This document shows, piece after piece, positions 17,561 through 26,220 of a stretch of 64,000 nucleotides of DNA (positions are counted from its first letter, which is position 1; the number at the start of each line of letters is the position of its first letter). The stretch spans positions 372,001 through 436,000 of the forward strand of contig NZ_JANHLD010000004.1 in NCBI RefSeq assembly GCF_028682455.1. The letters run 5' to 3'. A program made the position numbers and the translations under genes. The notes beneath the pieces are model-generated. The model was not told the origin of the DNA and did no database searches. It saw only the letters and a program-made list of their open reading frames with translations. Source of the stretch: Pseudomonas putida. Its GTDB lineage: Bacteria > Pseudomonadota > Gammaproteobacteria > Pseudomonadales > Pseudomonadaceae.

Positions 17561-17713
17561 CGCCGGCTCGTTTTAGTTAGGGAATCTTCGGCAGTACGGG
17601 TCAGGGCAGACTAGCGGTTATATCGACGCATTTGAAGATGATTGCCCCGCATTGCAGAAAAAAGACTACATCAACGAACGACATTGTTTATTTCAGCATG
17701 TGACACAAACAGA

Positions 17714-17737
17714 AACGCCCCGGCAAGCCGGGGCGTT
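17714..17737 (-). terminator. Terminator of the DUF1302-DUF1329 operon
   Basis: AACGCCCCGGC (17714-17724) pairs with GCCGGGGCGTT (17727-17737). On the minus strand it is followed by a T-rich stretch (TCTGTTTGTG). It separates the operon from the LAL regulator gene. Confidence 0.75.
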
Positions 17738-17764
17738 CTGGGAGATCACACGGAGGTTTGAAGC

Positions 17765-19135
17765 TTAGCGCACACCTTCCTGGCGAAGCGCTGCGGGCTG
17801 GAAGTCACCGAGGGTGGCCGTGAAACCGAAGTCGTATGCCCGTTTTTCCTCGTTCTTCATGCCCAGTGCCAAATAGCGACCCGACTGCAGGTCGTAGATG
17901 GCTTCCAGGGTGTACCACGGCACCTGGACGTTGTAGTAGTCCTGGGAGTGGGCCTCGGAAACGCGCCACAGTTGATTGCGACCGTCGTACTGGTCGATCA
18001 CCGAGGCCTGCCAGGTGTCTTCGTCGATGTAGAAGTCACGCTTGGCATAGATATGACGCTGGCCTGGCTTGAGGGTTGCCACCACATGCCATACGCGGCG
18101 CAGCTCGTAGCGGCTCAGGTCCTGGTTGATGTGTCCAGGCTTGATGATGTCCGCGTACTTGAGTTTTGGATCGTCCAGCTTGTAGCTGTTGGAGGCGATG
18201 TACATCTCCTTCTTGCCTTCGAGTTTCCAGTCGTAACGGTCTGGCGCGCCGTTGAACATGTCCAGGTTGTCGGAGGTACGCAGACCATCGGCTGCGGTAC
18301 CCGGACCGTCGTAGGACACTTGCGGCGCCTGGCGTACACGACGCTGGCCGGCGTTATACACCCACGCCTTGCGGGGTTCCTTGACCTGGTCGAGGGTCTC
18401 GTGGACCAGCAGCACGGTACCAGCAAGGCGCGCTGGGGCCGTTACCTTCTGCTTGAAGTAGAACAGTACGTTGCCCGGGTTGGCCGGATCGTAGCCCTTG
18501 ATGCGGTCGCGGAACACGAACTGGTCCTGGAAGTACACCAGGCTGAACGAGCCGTTCTGCTGCGGCGTGGCCTGGGTCACCAGGCGGGTCACGCTGCCGC
18601 CGCGGTAGCGGGTGATGTGGTTCCAGATCACCTCGACGCCATCCTTGGGAATCGGGAACGGCACGGCGGTATCGAAGTTCTCCAGGCCGTTGCCACCGGC
18701 GACCAGCTTGGTGGTGGTGGCGTTCTTCTTGATGGCTGCAAACACCTCATCCGGCACGGTGGAGCCGCGGTGGGTCGGATACACCGGGATCTTGTAGCTG
18801 TCCGGGTAACGCTTGAACATCGCGACCTGGCCCGGGGACAGTTTGTCCTTGTACTGGTCGACGTTCTGCGCGGTGATGGTGTACAGCGGCTTCTCGTTGG
18901 CATATGGGTCGGCCAGGAAGCCCTTGGCATCGACAGCGCCGGCGTTCTTGCCCAGCGGTTTCCAGGCGCTGATCGATCCATCGGCGTTGCCGGCCTTTTC
19001 AGCCCCCATCGGGGTCAGCGTGGTACCCAGCTTGGCGGCCTCGTCGGCGGACACCGCCGCCATGACGCTGGTGGCCAGCAGCGACAAACCCAGCACACCG
19101 GCTTGCAGCAGATTCTTGGTCATTTTCATATTCAT
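17765..19135 (-). CDS. DUF1329 exported protein
   Basis: A 456-residue protein of the DUF1329 family with a Sec signal peptide (NLLQAGVLGLSLLATSVMAA). DUF1329 proteins have a LolB/LppX-like lipid-binding fold and nearly always occur beside a DUF1302 gene, as here. The conserved start of the mature part (SADEAAKLGTTLTPMGAEKA) and the end (YDFGFTATLGDFQPAALRQE) are present. The likely place is the periplasm, where it may carry or process a lipidic or ester substrate together with the DUF1302 outer membrane partner; that is inference. The start at 19135 follows AGGACGAGC; it is 21 bases after the DUF1302 stop, in one operon. Confidence 0.88.
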   Translation of the reverse strand: MNMKMTKNLLQAGVLGLSLLATSVMAAVSADEAAKLGTTLTPMGAEKAGNADGSISAWKPLGKNAGAVDAKGFLADPYANEKPLYTITAQNVDQYKDKLSPGQVAMFKRYPDSYKIPVYPTHRGSTVPDEVFAAIKKNATTTKLVAGGNGLENFDTAVPFPIPKDGVEVIWNHITRYRGGSVTRLVTQATPQQNGSFSLVYFQDQFVFRDRIKGYDPANPGNVLFYFKQKVTAPARLAGTVLLVHETLDQVKEPRKAWVYNAGQRRVRQAPQVSYDGPGTAADGLRTSDNLDMFNGAPDRYDWKLEGKKEMYIASNSYKLDDPKLKYADIIKPGHINQDLSRYELRRVWHVVATLKPGQRHIYAKRDFYIDEDTWQASVIDQYDGRNQLWRVSEAHSQDYYNVQVPWYTLEAIYDLQSGRYLALGMKNEEKRAYDFGFTATLGDFQPAALRQEGVR

Positions 19136-19156
19136 GCTCGTCCTGAATCCGTGTTC

Positions 19157-21043
19157 TTAGAAGTTCACGCCGAAGCTGAGGGCGATGAAATCGCGATCAT
19201 CCACAGTGGTGTACTTACCGTCGAAGAAGTTGGTGTACGACAGGCTGGTGGTGTAGGTGTTCTGGTACTCGGCGTCCAGGCCCAGGCTGATTGCCTTGCG
19301 GCCTTCCTCGAAGTTGCCGCCAGGGCCCGGGGAGTAGCCGGAGACGTCATGGGACCAGGCCACGTTAGGCTTGAGGTTGACCCCGGCGAAGACGTCCGGG
19401 TAGTCCCAGATCGCCCGGGCGCGGTAGCCCCAGGAGGTGCTGGTGGTGTAACCGTCGTTTTCGCACTTGCGGCTGAGGTTGGCGGTGGAGGCGCCCGGGC
19501 CGGCACCGGCGATGGTGCTGGTGTTGAGTGCCACACAGGTGTCCTGGCCGCCAGTAGCCGGCAACGGACCCGGGCCATAGACAGGGTCACGGCCATAACG
19601 GACTTCGCGGGCGTTTTCCAGGCCGCCGACGTGGGTCACGCCTACCTCACCTACCAGGGTCAGACGGCTGGCGCCCATGACCTGGTCGAAGAAGTGCGTC
19701 AGGGTGGTCTGGAACTGGGTCACTTCCTTGCGGCGGTAACCGTTCAGGTCCTGGCCCGGCACACCGTTGAGCAGGGAGGCGTTGGCCAGTGCCCCACCAA
19801 TCGGACGCACGCCGGCGAACAGGATGTCGGTGGTGTTGAGCTGCACAGGTGCGTTTGGCCGGTAGCTGATTTCACCGCTCCACGCAGTGCCGGTAGGCAA
19901 GGTGGTGGAGAAGCTCAAGCCGTACAGGCGGATGTCTTCGGGGTACTCGACGAAGTATTCGGAATTGCCCGCCACGATCAACGGGGCCAGGGGGCGCAGT
20001 TGCGCAGGCAGGCCGGCGAGGCCTGCGTATACCGACGGATCGGCACCGTGGGCACTGAAGATCGGTGCGCGGCTGTGATAGTTCATGAAGTAGGCACCGA
20101 ATTCGGTACCCAGCGGGTCGTACATGTAGCGCAAGGCCACACCGAACTGGCCGCTGTCGCGGGCATCACGGTCGGCGCCGCGGCGCACCATCACGCCTTC
20201 TTCGTTGATGTCCACGCCACGGCTGGCGAGAAACTGCTGGGCCGCTGGCGGCACGGTGCGGCTGCTGTTGAGCACGCGCAGGTTGTCGGTACAGCCGTCA
20301 GCAATGATGTCGGGTTGGGAGAAGAAGGTGCCGCAGTTGTCGACGACGGTCTGGTCCCATTCGATCTGGTAGAAGGCTTCGGCCGAGAGGTTGTCGGTCA
20401 GGCTCTGGGACACATAGAACATGTTGACCGGGATCAGGCCTTCCTTGACCTCGGCGCCAGGCCGGCGGAAGGCGGCCACGTCGACCGGGTTGATCGAGTT
20501 GATGCCGTTCTGGATAAAGGTACTTTCACCCCAACTGACCACCTGCTTACCCAGGCGCACGGAGCCCGGCTGATCGGCGATTGCATAGTTGTGGTAGACG
20601 AAGGCGTCGAGGATCTGTCCGCCGGAGGACTGGGCGCCCTCTTTACGGTTGTCATCGCTGATGTCCTTGAACTCGCGGTGTTCATCCTTGAGCTCGAAGT
20701 CGTACCAGTACTTGCCCCGGACGAACACACCGGTGTCGCCGTACTTGAGTTCCAGGTCGTGGATACCCTTGAAAATCTTCGAGAAGGTTTCACCGCGCTT
20801 GAAGTTCAGGTGGCCATCGTCGGAGGTCTGGGACAAGCCCTTGCCACCGTTGTTGACGCCGATCAGGTTCTCGTTCGGCTTGGCGGTCGACCAGCTGGCG
20901 CCCACGGATAGCGACGAGTCGAACTGACCTTCGATTTCACCGATGTTGAAGCTGACGCCGAACGCAGGACCGGCGAGCGTAGAAGCGAGGCTGACGGCCA
21001 GTGGCAGTTTTGCCCGGCGCCAGAACAGATTTACTGATGTCAT
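19157..21043 (-). CDS. DUF1302 outer membrane protein
   Basis: A 628-residue protein with a signal peptide (KLPLAVSLASTLAGPAFGVS) and a long mature region of alternating hydrophobic/polar strands rich in Gly, Tyr, Asn and Phe. It ends in DRDFIALSFGVNF; the terminal Phe is the outer-membrane beta-barrel signature. DUF1302 members are predicted porin-like barrels related to FadL-type or phosphate-selective barrels. With the DUF1329 partner downstream and an acyl-CoA ligase gene upstream, transport or surface processing of a hydrophobic compound is the best guess. It is the first gene of a two-gene operon. Confidence 0.88.
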   Translation of the reverse strand: MTSVNLFWRRAKLPLAVSLASTLAGPAFGVSFNIGEIEGQFDSSLSVGASWSTAKPNENLIGVNNGGKGLSQTSDDGHLNFKRGETFSKIFKGIHDLELKYGDTGVFVRGKYWYDFELKDEHREFKDISDDNRKEGAQSSGGQILDAFVYHNYAIADQPGSVRLGKQVVSWGESTFIQNGINSINPVDVAAFRRPGAEVKEGLIPVNMFYVSQSLTDNLSAEAFYQIEWDQTVVDNCGTFFSQPDIIADGCTDNLRVLNSSRTVPPAAQQFLASRGVDINEEGVMVRRGADRDARDSGQFGVALRYMYDPLGTEFGAYFMNYHSRAPIFSAHGADPSVYAGLAGLPAQLRPLAPLIVAGNSEYFVEYPEDIRLYGLSFSTTLPTGTAWSGEISYRPNAPVQLNTTDILFAGVRPIGGALANASLLNGVPGQDLNGYRRKEVTQFQTTLTHFFDQVMGASRLTLVGEVGVTHVGGLENAREVRYGRDPVYGPGPLPATGGQDTCVALNTSTIAGAGPGASTANLSRKCENDGYTTSTSWGYRARAIWDYPDVFAGVNLKPNVAWSHDVSGYSPGPGGNFEEGRKAISLGLDAEYQNTYTTSLSYTNFFDGKYTTVDDRDFIALSFGVNF

Positions 21044-21340
21044 CGACGCTACTCCATGTACTTTTATTTTTATGGCAGTGAGTCCTTTGCAGAAACGACC
21101 CGTTCGACCTGGTGTGAGCTCACCGAGCGGTCGCGCAAGTGGCTTGGCACATACATGTGCATCCCCCGTTCCTGAAAATCCCCTGACCCGACTATAGCCA
21201 GCAGGTACTGGCGCTTGATCCCTCTAAAGTGTGATTTGCATGCCTGCCCTCCTGGCGTGTCCGTCATGACCTGCCGTAGCGCGGCACGGGGAAGGATGGC
21301 TGAAAATTCTCGTTTGACAAGGCTGACATGCGTCTAGCCT
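21044..21340 (-). promoter_or_regulatory. Promoter region of the DUF1302-DUF1329 operon
   Basis: Gene-free region. On the minus strand there is a TATAGT box (21191-21196) with no recognisable -35 element, as expected for an activator-dependent promoter. Next to it lies GCCAG-CAGGTA-CTGGC (21197-21212). Within the presumed leader is the inverted repeat GCACAT-AC-ATGTGC (21147-21160). These could be sites for the LAL regulator, but that is a guess. Confidence 0.4.
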
Positions 21341-21370
21341 GCGGGTCACACCTGACCGGGTGTGACCCGC
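21341..21370 (-). terminator. Stem-loop downstream of alkK
   Basis: GCGGGTCACACC (21341-21352) pairs perfectly with GGTGTGACCCGC (21359-21370) across a 6-base loop, 6 bases past the alkK stop. There is no T run. Confidence 0.55.
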
Positions 21371-21376
21371 TCGCGT

Positions 21377-23059
21377 TCAGAGGGTGGACAGAAATGTACT
21401 GTTACTGGCTTGCCATTGGGTGATGTCCAGGCGGATACGCTTCTTGTCGAGCTTGCCGACGCTGGTCTTGGGAATTTCGGTAACAAGAGCGATCTGGCTG
21501 GGAATCGCCCACTTGTTGATATGCCCGAGCTCCACGAACGGCTTGAGGTGCTCCTTGAGCAACTTGGCGTCGACGCTCTGGCCTTCGTGCACTACCAGCA
21601 GGGCAAACGGACGCTCGCCCCACTGCGGATCGGCCACGCCGACCACGGCCACTTCGCGGATCGCCGGGTGACGGCTGATCAGGTCTTCGAGCTCCAGCGA
21701 AGAGATCCACTCGCCGCCGGTCTTGATCACGTCCTTGATGCGGTCACGGATGTCGATCACGCCCATGCTGTCGAGGGTGGCCACGTCGCCTGTGTGCAAC
21801 CAGCCGCCTTGCCACAGCTCACGGCCTTTTTCGGGCTCGCGGAAGTAGCCCATGGTCAGCCAGGGTGCACGCAGCACCAGTTCGCCCTGGGTTTCGCCAT
21901 CGGCCGGGAGGAACTTGCCTTCGCCATCGACAATCGCTGCTTCGACCAGCGGCACCGGCACCCCGGCCTTGATCCGGTAGGTGATGCACTCGTCTTCGCT
22001 GCCCGCCAGCAGCTCGTCGTTGAGGTGGGCGGCCGATACCAGCGGGCACGTCTCGGACATCCCGTAGGCCGCGGTCAGCTGGATGCCGCGGGCCTTGGCG
22101 GCTTCGTACAGCGCGCGGTTCAGCGAACTGCCGCCGATGATGATCTTCCAGCCGCCGAAATCCTGGCCCTGGGCGCCCTTGGCGTTGAGCAGCATTTGCA
22201 GGATTGTCGGCACGCAGTGGGAGAAGGTGACCTTTTCGTTGCGCCACAGCTCGCACATCATCTCTGGCTCGTAGCGGCCCGGGTACACCTGCTTGATCCC
22301 CAGCATGGTCGCCACATAGGGAATGCCCCAGGCATGAACGTGGAACATCGGGGTGATGGGCATGTACACATCGTCGCTGCCCAACAGGCGCACGCTGTCG
22401 ATACTGCCGGTGACAGAGGCGGCGGCCAGGGTGTGCAGCACCAGTTGCCGGTGGGTGAAATACACCCCCTTGGGGTTACCGGTGGTGCCGGTGGTGTAGA
22501 AGGTGGTGGCGACCGAGTTCTCGTCGAAGTCAGGGAAGTCGTAGACCGGGCTTGCCGCCGCCAGCAGTTGCTCGTACTCGCCCACCAGGTTCGGCAGGTC
22601 GGCCGTCTTGGATTCGCCGTCGGTCAGCAGCAGGGTTTTCTCTACCGTGGTCAGCTGGCCGGCGATGGCCTGGTACAGGCCGACGAAGTCGCTGTTGACC
22701 AGCACGAAGCGGTCGTCGGCGTGGTTCATGGTGTAGAGGATCTGCTCCGGTGACAGGCGCACGTTGATGGTGTGCACCACCGCGCCAATCATCGGGATGG
22801 CAAACATGCACTCCAGGTAACGATGGCTGTCCCAGTCCATCACCGCCACGGTATCACCGGCCTTGACCCCGGCTTCGGTGAGTACGTTGGCAAGGCGGGC
22901 GATACGTTCGTTGAGGGTCAGGTAGCTGTAGCGCAACTGGTCGCGGTAGACAATTTCGCGGGTTTTCTCGTAGCGGCTGCCGGACAGCAACAAACGCTTG
23001 ATCAGCAGCGGAAACTGATAGGCGCCCTCGGCGGGAGGAATGACACGAGTCTGCAACAT
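21377..23059 (-). CDS. alkK: Medium-chain fatty acid-CoA ligase (AlkK type)
   Basis: A 560-residue AMP-forming ligase that converts medium-chain fatty acids to acyl-CoA with ATP. It has the P-loop TFYTTGTTGNPKGVYFTHRQ, the adenylate motif AAYGMSETCPL, the hinge GWLHTGDVATLD and the catalytic lysine region KTSVGKLDKKRIR. The sequence start MLQTRVIPPAEGAYQFPLLI and the MFHVHAWGIPY segment are typical of AlkK enzymes. The start at 23059 follows AAGGGA; an ATG eight codons upstream is less well placed. It neighbours the DUF1302/DUF1329/LAL genes, but its own leader contains a large nested inverted repeat, so it is probably transcribed separately. Confidence 0.92.
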   Translation of the reverse strand: MLQTRVIPPAEGAYQFPLLIKRLLLSGSRYEKTREIVYRDQLRYSYLTLNERIARLANVLTEAGVKAGDTVAVMDWDSHRYLECMFAIPMIGAVVHTINVRLSPEQILYTMNHADDRFVLVNSDFVGLYQAIAGQLTTVEKTLLLTDGESKTADLPNLVGEYEQLLAAASPVYDFPDFDENSVATTFYTTGTTGNPKGVYFTHRQLVLHTLAAASVTGSIDSVRLLGSDDVYMPITPMFHVHAWGIPYVATMLGIKQVYPGRYEPEMMCELWRNEKVTFSHCVPTILQMLLNAKGAQGQDFGGWKIIIGGSSLNRALYEAAKARGIQLTAAYGMSETCPLVSAAHLNDELLAGSEDECITYRIKAGVPVPLVEAAIVDGEGKFLPADGETQGELVLRAPWLTMGYFREPEKGRELWQGGWLHTGDVATLDSMGVIDIRDRIKDVIKTGGEWISSLELEDLISRHPAIREVAVVGVADPQWGERPFALLVVHEGQSVDAKLLKEHLKPFVELGHINKWAIPSQIALVTEIPKTSVGKLDKKRIRLDITQWQASNSTFLSTL

Positions 23060-23070
23060 AAGAGTCCCTT

Positions 23071-23113
23071 TTCTAGAGTGCACAAGCGGGGCAAGTCATT
23101 GCCCACTCTAGAA
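23071..23113 (-). promoter_or_regulatory. Nested inverted repeats in the alkK leader
   Basis: Outer arms TTCTAGAGTG (23071-23080) and CACTCTAGAA (23104-23113) are exact complements. Between them lies a second hairpin GGGCAA-GTCA-TTGCCC (about 23089-23104). The element sits just before the AAGGGA ribosome site of alkK. It may be an operator or an RNA structure controlling translation. Confidence 0.55.
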
Positions 23114-23182
23114 CGCCGCCACGCCGGCCAAATCAGCCAAAGGAATGATTTGACCGGGCGAAGGGTTAGCGGCAAATCGCCA

Positions 23183-23812
23183 TCAATGCATCTCGGTGAA
23201 GGCGATTTTCACACCCAGGGCAATCAGCACTGCGCCCATGGTTCGGTCGAACCAGTGGCCCATGCGGGCAAAGCCTGCGCGCACCCGTTGCTGGCTGAAC
23301 AGCATGGCCACCAGGCAGAACCACAAGCCAGTGGCCGCGGCCAGGTACACGCCATAACCGGCCTGGATGGCCAGCGGGGTGTGCGGGTTGATCACCACGG
23401 TGAACAGAGACAGGAAGAACAGCGTGGCCTTGGGGTTCAGACCGTTGGTCATAAAGCCTGCGACGAAGGCTGCGCGCGGCGTGCGCTCGACGGTCGAAGC
23501 CTGGATCGCCTCGCTGCCCGGCGCTGCCGGGCCTGCGCGCAGGGCCTTGAAGCCGATGTACAGCAGGTAGGCAGCGGCCAGCCACTTGAGCGCGTTGAAC
23601 AGCACGATCGACTGCGAGACGATCAGGCCGATACCCAGCAGCGAGTAGCCCACGTGCAGGAAAATCGCCATGCCCACGCCAAAGGCCGTCCAGGTACCGG
23701 CGCGACGGCCGTGGGTCACGCTCTCGCGTACCACCACGGCAAAATCGGGACCGGGGCTGGCCACCGCCAGCAAGTGAATCAAGGCAACAGTGAGAAATTC
23801 AGCCCAATACAT
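23183..23812 (-). CDS. LysE/RhtB family amino acid exporter
   Basis: A 209-residue inner membrane protein with the expected six hydrophobic segments and the family signature SPGPDFAVVVRESVTHGRRA near residues 20-39. FVAGFMTNGLNPKATLFFLS is the other typical block. Members export amino acids, homoserine lactones or similar small metabolites by proton exchange. The start at 23812 is preceded by AAGGAG at good spacing. It is divergent from the dehydrogenase gene. The substrate cannot be told. Confidence 0.9.
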   Translation of the reverse strand: MYWAEFLTVALIHLLAVASPGPDFAVVVRESVTHGRRAGTWTAFGVGMAIFLHVGYSLLGIGLIVSQSIVLFNALKWLAAAYLLYIGFKALRAGPAAPGSEAIQASTVERTPRAAFVAGFMTNGLNPKATLFFLSLFTVVINPHTPLAIQAGYGVYLAAATGLWFCLVAMLFSQQRVRAGFARMGHWFDRTMGAVLIALGVKIAFTEMH

Positions 23813-23958
23813 GGGGGCTCCTTGCGCTGAGGGATGAAAAAAGAAAACTACATTACGCCTCAGACACACCAAGTAACAACCTATGCAAGACCTCTCCTAC
23901 ATGGAACCAGGCTGCAAAAGGCGTTAACGTTCGAGCCGATCATCACAGGAGCCCACCC

Positions 23959-24924
23959 ATGTCCGCCCCACGCCGCGCCGTATTCCTCGACCATCTTTCC
24001 CTGGACCTTGGCGACCTGAGCCTGGAGCGCCTGCGTGGCTGTTTCGACGAGCTGCAGCTGTACCCGGCCACCACGCCCGATCAGGTCGCCGAGCGTTTAC
24101 AGGGCGCCACCGTGGCCATCAGTAACAAGGTGATGATCGATGCCGCCGCCCTGGCCGCCTGCCCTGGCCTGGAACTGATCCTGGTGGCGGCCACCGGCAC
24201 CAACAATGTCGACCTGCAGGCCGCCCGTGCCCAGGGCATCGTGGTCAGCAACTGCCAGGGATACGGCACACCGTCGGTCGCCCAGCACACCCTGGCCCTG
24301 CTGCTGGCCCTGGCCACGCGCCTGCCCGACTACCAAAAAGCCGTGGCGCAGGGGCAATGGGGCCAGGCCAAGCAGTTCTGCCTGCTGGACTTCCCGATCG
24401 TCGAACTCGAAGGCAAGACCCTGGGCCTGCTCGGCCATGGCGAACTGGGGGGTGCGGTAGCGCGCCTGGCCGAAGCCTTCGGCATGCGCGTGCTGCTCGG
24501 CCAGTTGCCAGGGCGTCCGCCACGCGAAGACCGCCTGGCGTTGGATGACCTGCTGACGCAAGTCGATGCCCTGACCTTGCACTGCCCTCTCAACGAGCAC
24601 ACCCGCAACCTGATCGGCGCCCGCGAACTGGCGCTGCTCAAGCCGGGGGCGTTTGTCATCAACACAGCGCGCGGCGGCCTGATCGACGAGCAGGCCCTGG
24701 CCGATACATTGCGCGCCGGGCACTTGGGCGGCGCGGCAACGGATGTACTGAGCGTCGAACCGCCGGTCAATGGCAACCCGTTGTTGGCCGGCGACATTCC
24801 ACGCTTGATTGTCACCCCGCACAGCGCCTGGGGCGCAGTAGAGTCGCGCCAGCGCATCGTCGAGCAGTTGAGCGAGAACGCCCAGGCCTTTTTTGCCGGC
24901 AGCCCGCGCCGACAGGTCGCTTAA
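23959..24924 (+). CDS. hprA: D-2-hydroxyacid dehydrogenase (hydroxypyruvate/glycerate reductase)
   Basis: A 321-residue NAD(P)-dependent dehydrogenase. It has the NAD-binding GHGELGGAVARLAEAFGMRV motif, the catalytic Arg and Glu regions (INTARGGLIDEQALADTL with the following LSVEPP) and the catalytic His in VTPHSAWGAVE. The order and length fit glycerate dehydrogenase/hydroxypyruvate reductase, which interconverts hydroxypyruvate and D-glycerate; close relatives act on glyoxylate. The gene symbol is by similarity to P. putida and is less sure than the family. The next gene starts 50 bases later on the same strand. Confidence 0.85.
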   Translation: MSAPRRAVFLDHLSLDLGDLSLERLRGCFDELQLYPATTPDQVAERLQGATVAISNKVMIDAAALAACPGLELILVAATGTNNVDLQAARAQGIVVSNCQGYGTPSVAQHTLALLLALATRLPDYQKAVAQGQWGQAKQFCLLDFPIVELEGKTLGLLGHGELGGAVARLAEAFGMRVLLGQLPGRPPREDRLALDDLLTQVDALTLHCPLNEHTRNLIGARELALLKPGAFVINTARGGLIDEQALADTLRAGHLGGAATDVLSVEPPVNGNPLLAGDIPRLIVTPHSAWGAVESRQRIVEQLSENAQAFFAGSPRRQVA

Positions 24925-24974
24925 GCCGCCGCCAGCTCTGGTAGACTGCGCCACTTTTTCAGGAGCCGTCGTCC

Positions 24975-25973
24975 ATGGACCCGCGCAGTGAAGTGTTGCT
25001 TCGTCAGGCCGAACTTTTCCAGGGTTCGTTGTTGCTGGCCGGCCTGCCCGCCGACGACTTGCTCGGCAAGCTACCTGCCGCCCACGGCTGGTGCTGGCAC
25101 GCCGGCGACCAGGGCGCAATGGATGCCCGATTTGCCGGCCGCTGCCACTTTGGCGTAGAAGCGCCTGCCCAGGGCTTTGATGCCACCGTACTGTTTCTGC
25201 CCAAATCCCGCGACCTGGCCAACTACTTGCTCAACGCCCTAGCCTCGCGCCTGGCCGGGCGCGAGTTGTATCTGGTTGGCGAGAAACGCGGCGGTATCGA
25301 AGGCGCGGCCAAGCAGCTACACGCCTTCGGCAAGCCGCGCAAACTCGACAGTGCCCGTCATTGCCAGCTGTGGCAGGTCACGGTCGAACACGCCCCCGAG
25401 GCCAAGCCCCTGGAAAGCCTGGCCGAACGCTTCGAGCTGCCCCTGGCCGATGGCGCCTTGCAGATCGTCAGCCTGCCGGGCGTGTTCAGCCACGGCCGCC
25501 TGGACCGGGGCACCGCACTGCTGCTGGAGCACCTGGACCACCTGCCGGTGGGCAAGGTGCTCGACTTCGGCTGTGGCGCAGGTGTGCTCGGTGCCACCCT
25601 CAAGCGGCGCTACCCTCAAAGCCAGGTGACGATGCTCGACGTCGACGCCTTTGCCGTGGCCAGCAGCCGCCTGACCCTGGCGGCCAATGGCCTGGACGCT
25701 GAAGTGATTTGCGGTGACGGAATCGACGCTGCCCCCCGTGGCCTGGATGTAATCCTGAGCAACCCGCCGTTCCATACCGGCGTACACACCAACTACCAGG
25801 CATCGGAAAACCTGCTGAAAAAATCAGCCGATCATCTACAAAAAGGTGGGGAACTTCGCCTGGTTGCCAATAGTTTCCTGCGTTACCAGCCGCTGATCGA
25901 AGCTGCCCTCGGCAACTGCCAGGTACGTGCCGAAGGGCAAGGCTTCAAGATCTACCAAGCGACGCGCGGATAA
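24975..25973 (+). CDS. rsmC: 16S rRNA (guanine-1207-N2)-methyltransferase RsmC
   Basis: A 332-residue two-domain methyltransferase. The degenerate N-terminal domain (residues about 1-160) is followed by a SAM-binding domain with motif I VLDFGCGAGVLGATL, an acidic ribose ligand in VTMLDVDAFAV, and the NPPFHTGVHTNY motif that defines the G-N2 methyltransferases. It modifies G1207 of 16S rRNA in the 30S subunit. Size and domain arrangement are normal. Confidence 0.93.
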   Translation: MDPRSEVLLRQAELFQGSLLLAGLPADDLLGKLPAAHGWCWHAGDQGAMDARFAGRCHFGVEAPAQGFDATVLFLPKSRDLANYLLNALASRLAGRELYLVGEKRGGIEGAAKQLHAFGKPRKLDSARHCQLWQVTVEHAPEAKPLESLAERFELPLADGALQIVSLPGVFSHGRLDRGTALLLEHLDHLPVGKVLDFGCGAGVLGATLKRRYPQSQVTMLDVDAFAVASSRLTLAANGLDAEVICGDGIDAAPRGLDVILSNPPFHTGVHTNYQASENLLKKSADHLQKGGELRLVANSFLRYQPLIEAALGNCQVRAEGQGFKIYQATRG

Positions 25974-26017
25974 AATCAGCGCTTGCCGAAACGGATTTGC
26001 CTAGGCAGAATCCGCTC

Positions 26018-26210
26018 CGTCCTAGGGGAGTAGTCTCCCGCGAGCACCCAGCTCGCCCGGTACGCGTCAACATACTTGGTCCGCAGACCATGGCGCGTGC
26101 GACCCACGGTCCGCACAGACGGACCCAGGGTTTGACAAGACCTATGACACGCACACCTTACCCGGGGCGGGAAGGCTGTACGTGTCATAGCCGTGTCGAC
26201 CCGCCCCCGT
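26018..26210 (+). promoter_or_regulatory. Manganese-responsive yybP-ykoY riboswitch
   Basis: The region before the GDT1-type gene has the conserved blocks of the yybP-ykoY aptamer: GGGGAGTAG at 26025-26033, CGTCAACATAC near 26064-26074 and ACCTTACC at 26155-26162. An expression platform is visible: CTATGACACG (26142-26151) is exactly complementary to CGTGTCATAG (26181-26190), and GGGGCGGG (26164-26171) to CCCGCCCC (26200-26207), just before the AGGA ribosome site. This aptamer class binds Mn2+ and turns on Mn exporters. The match is by eye and the edges are approximate. Confidence 0.82.
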
Positions 26211-26220
26211 AGGAATCCTG

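Noticed and set aside
17948..20911. A 987-codon open frame antisense to the DUF1329 and DUF1302 genes
   Set aside because: It crosses two well-supported genes and their intergenic gap; no recognisable domain.
23060..23182. PsrA (fatty acid regulator) site before alkK
   Set aside because: No GAAAC-N4-GTTTC-like sequence in the region; only the TTCTAGAGTG repeat is found.
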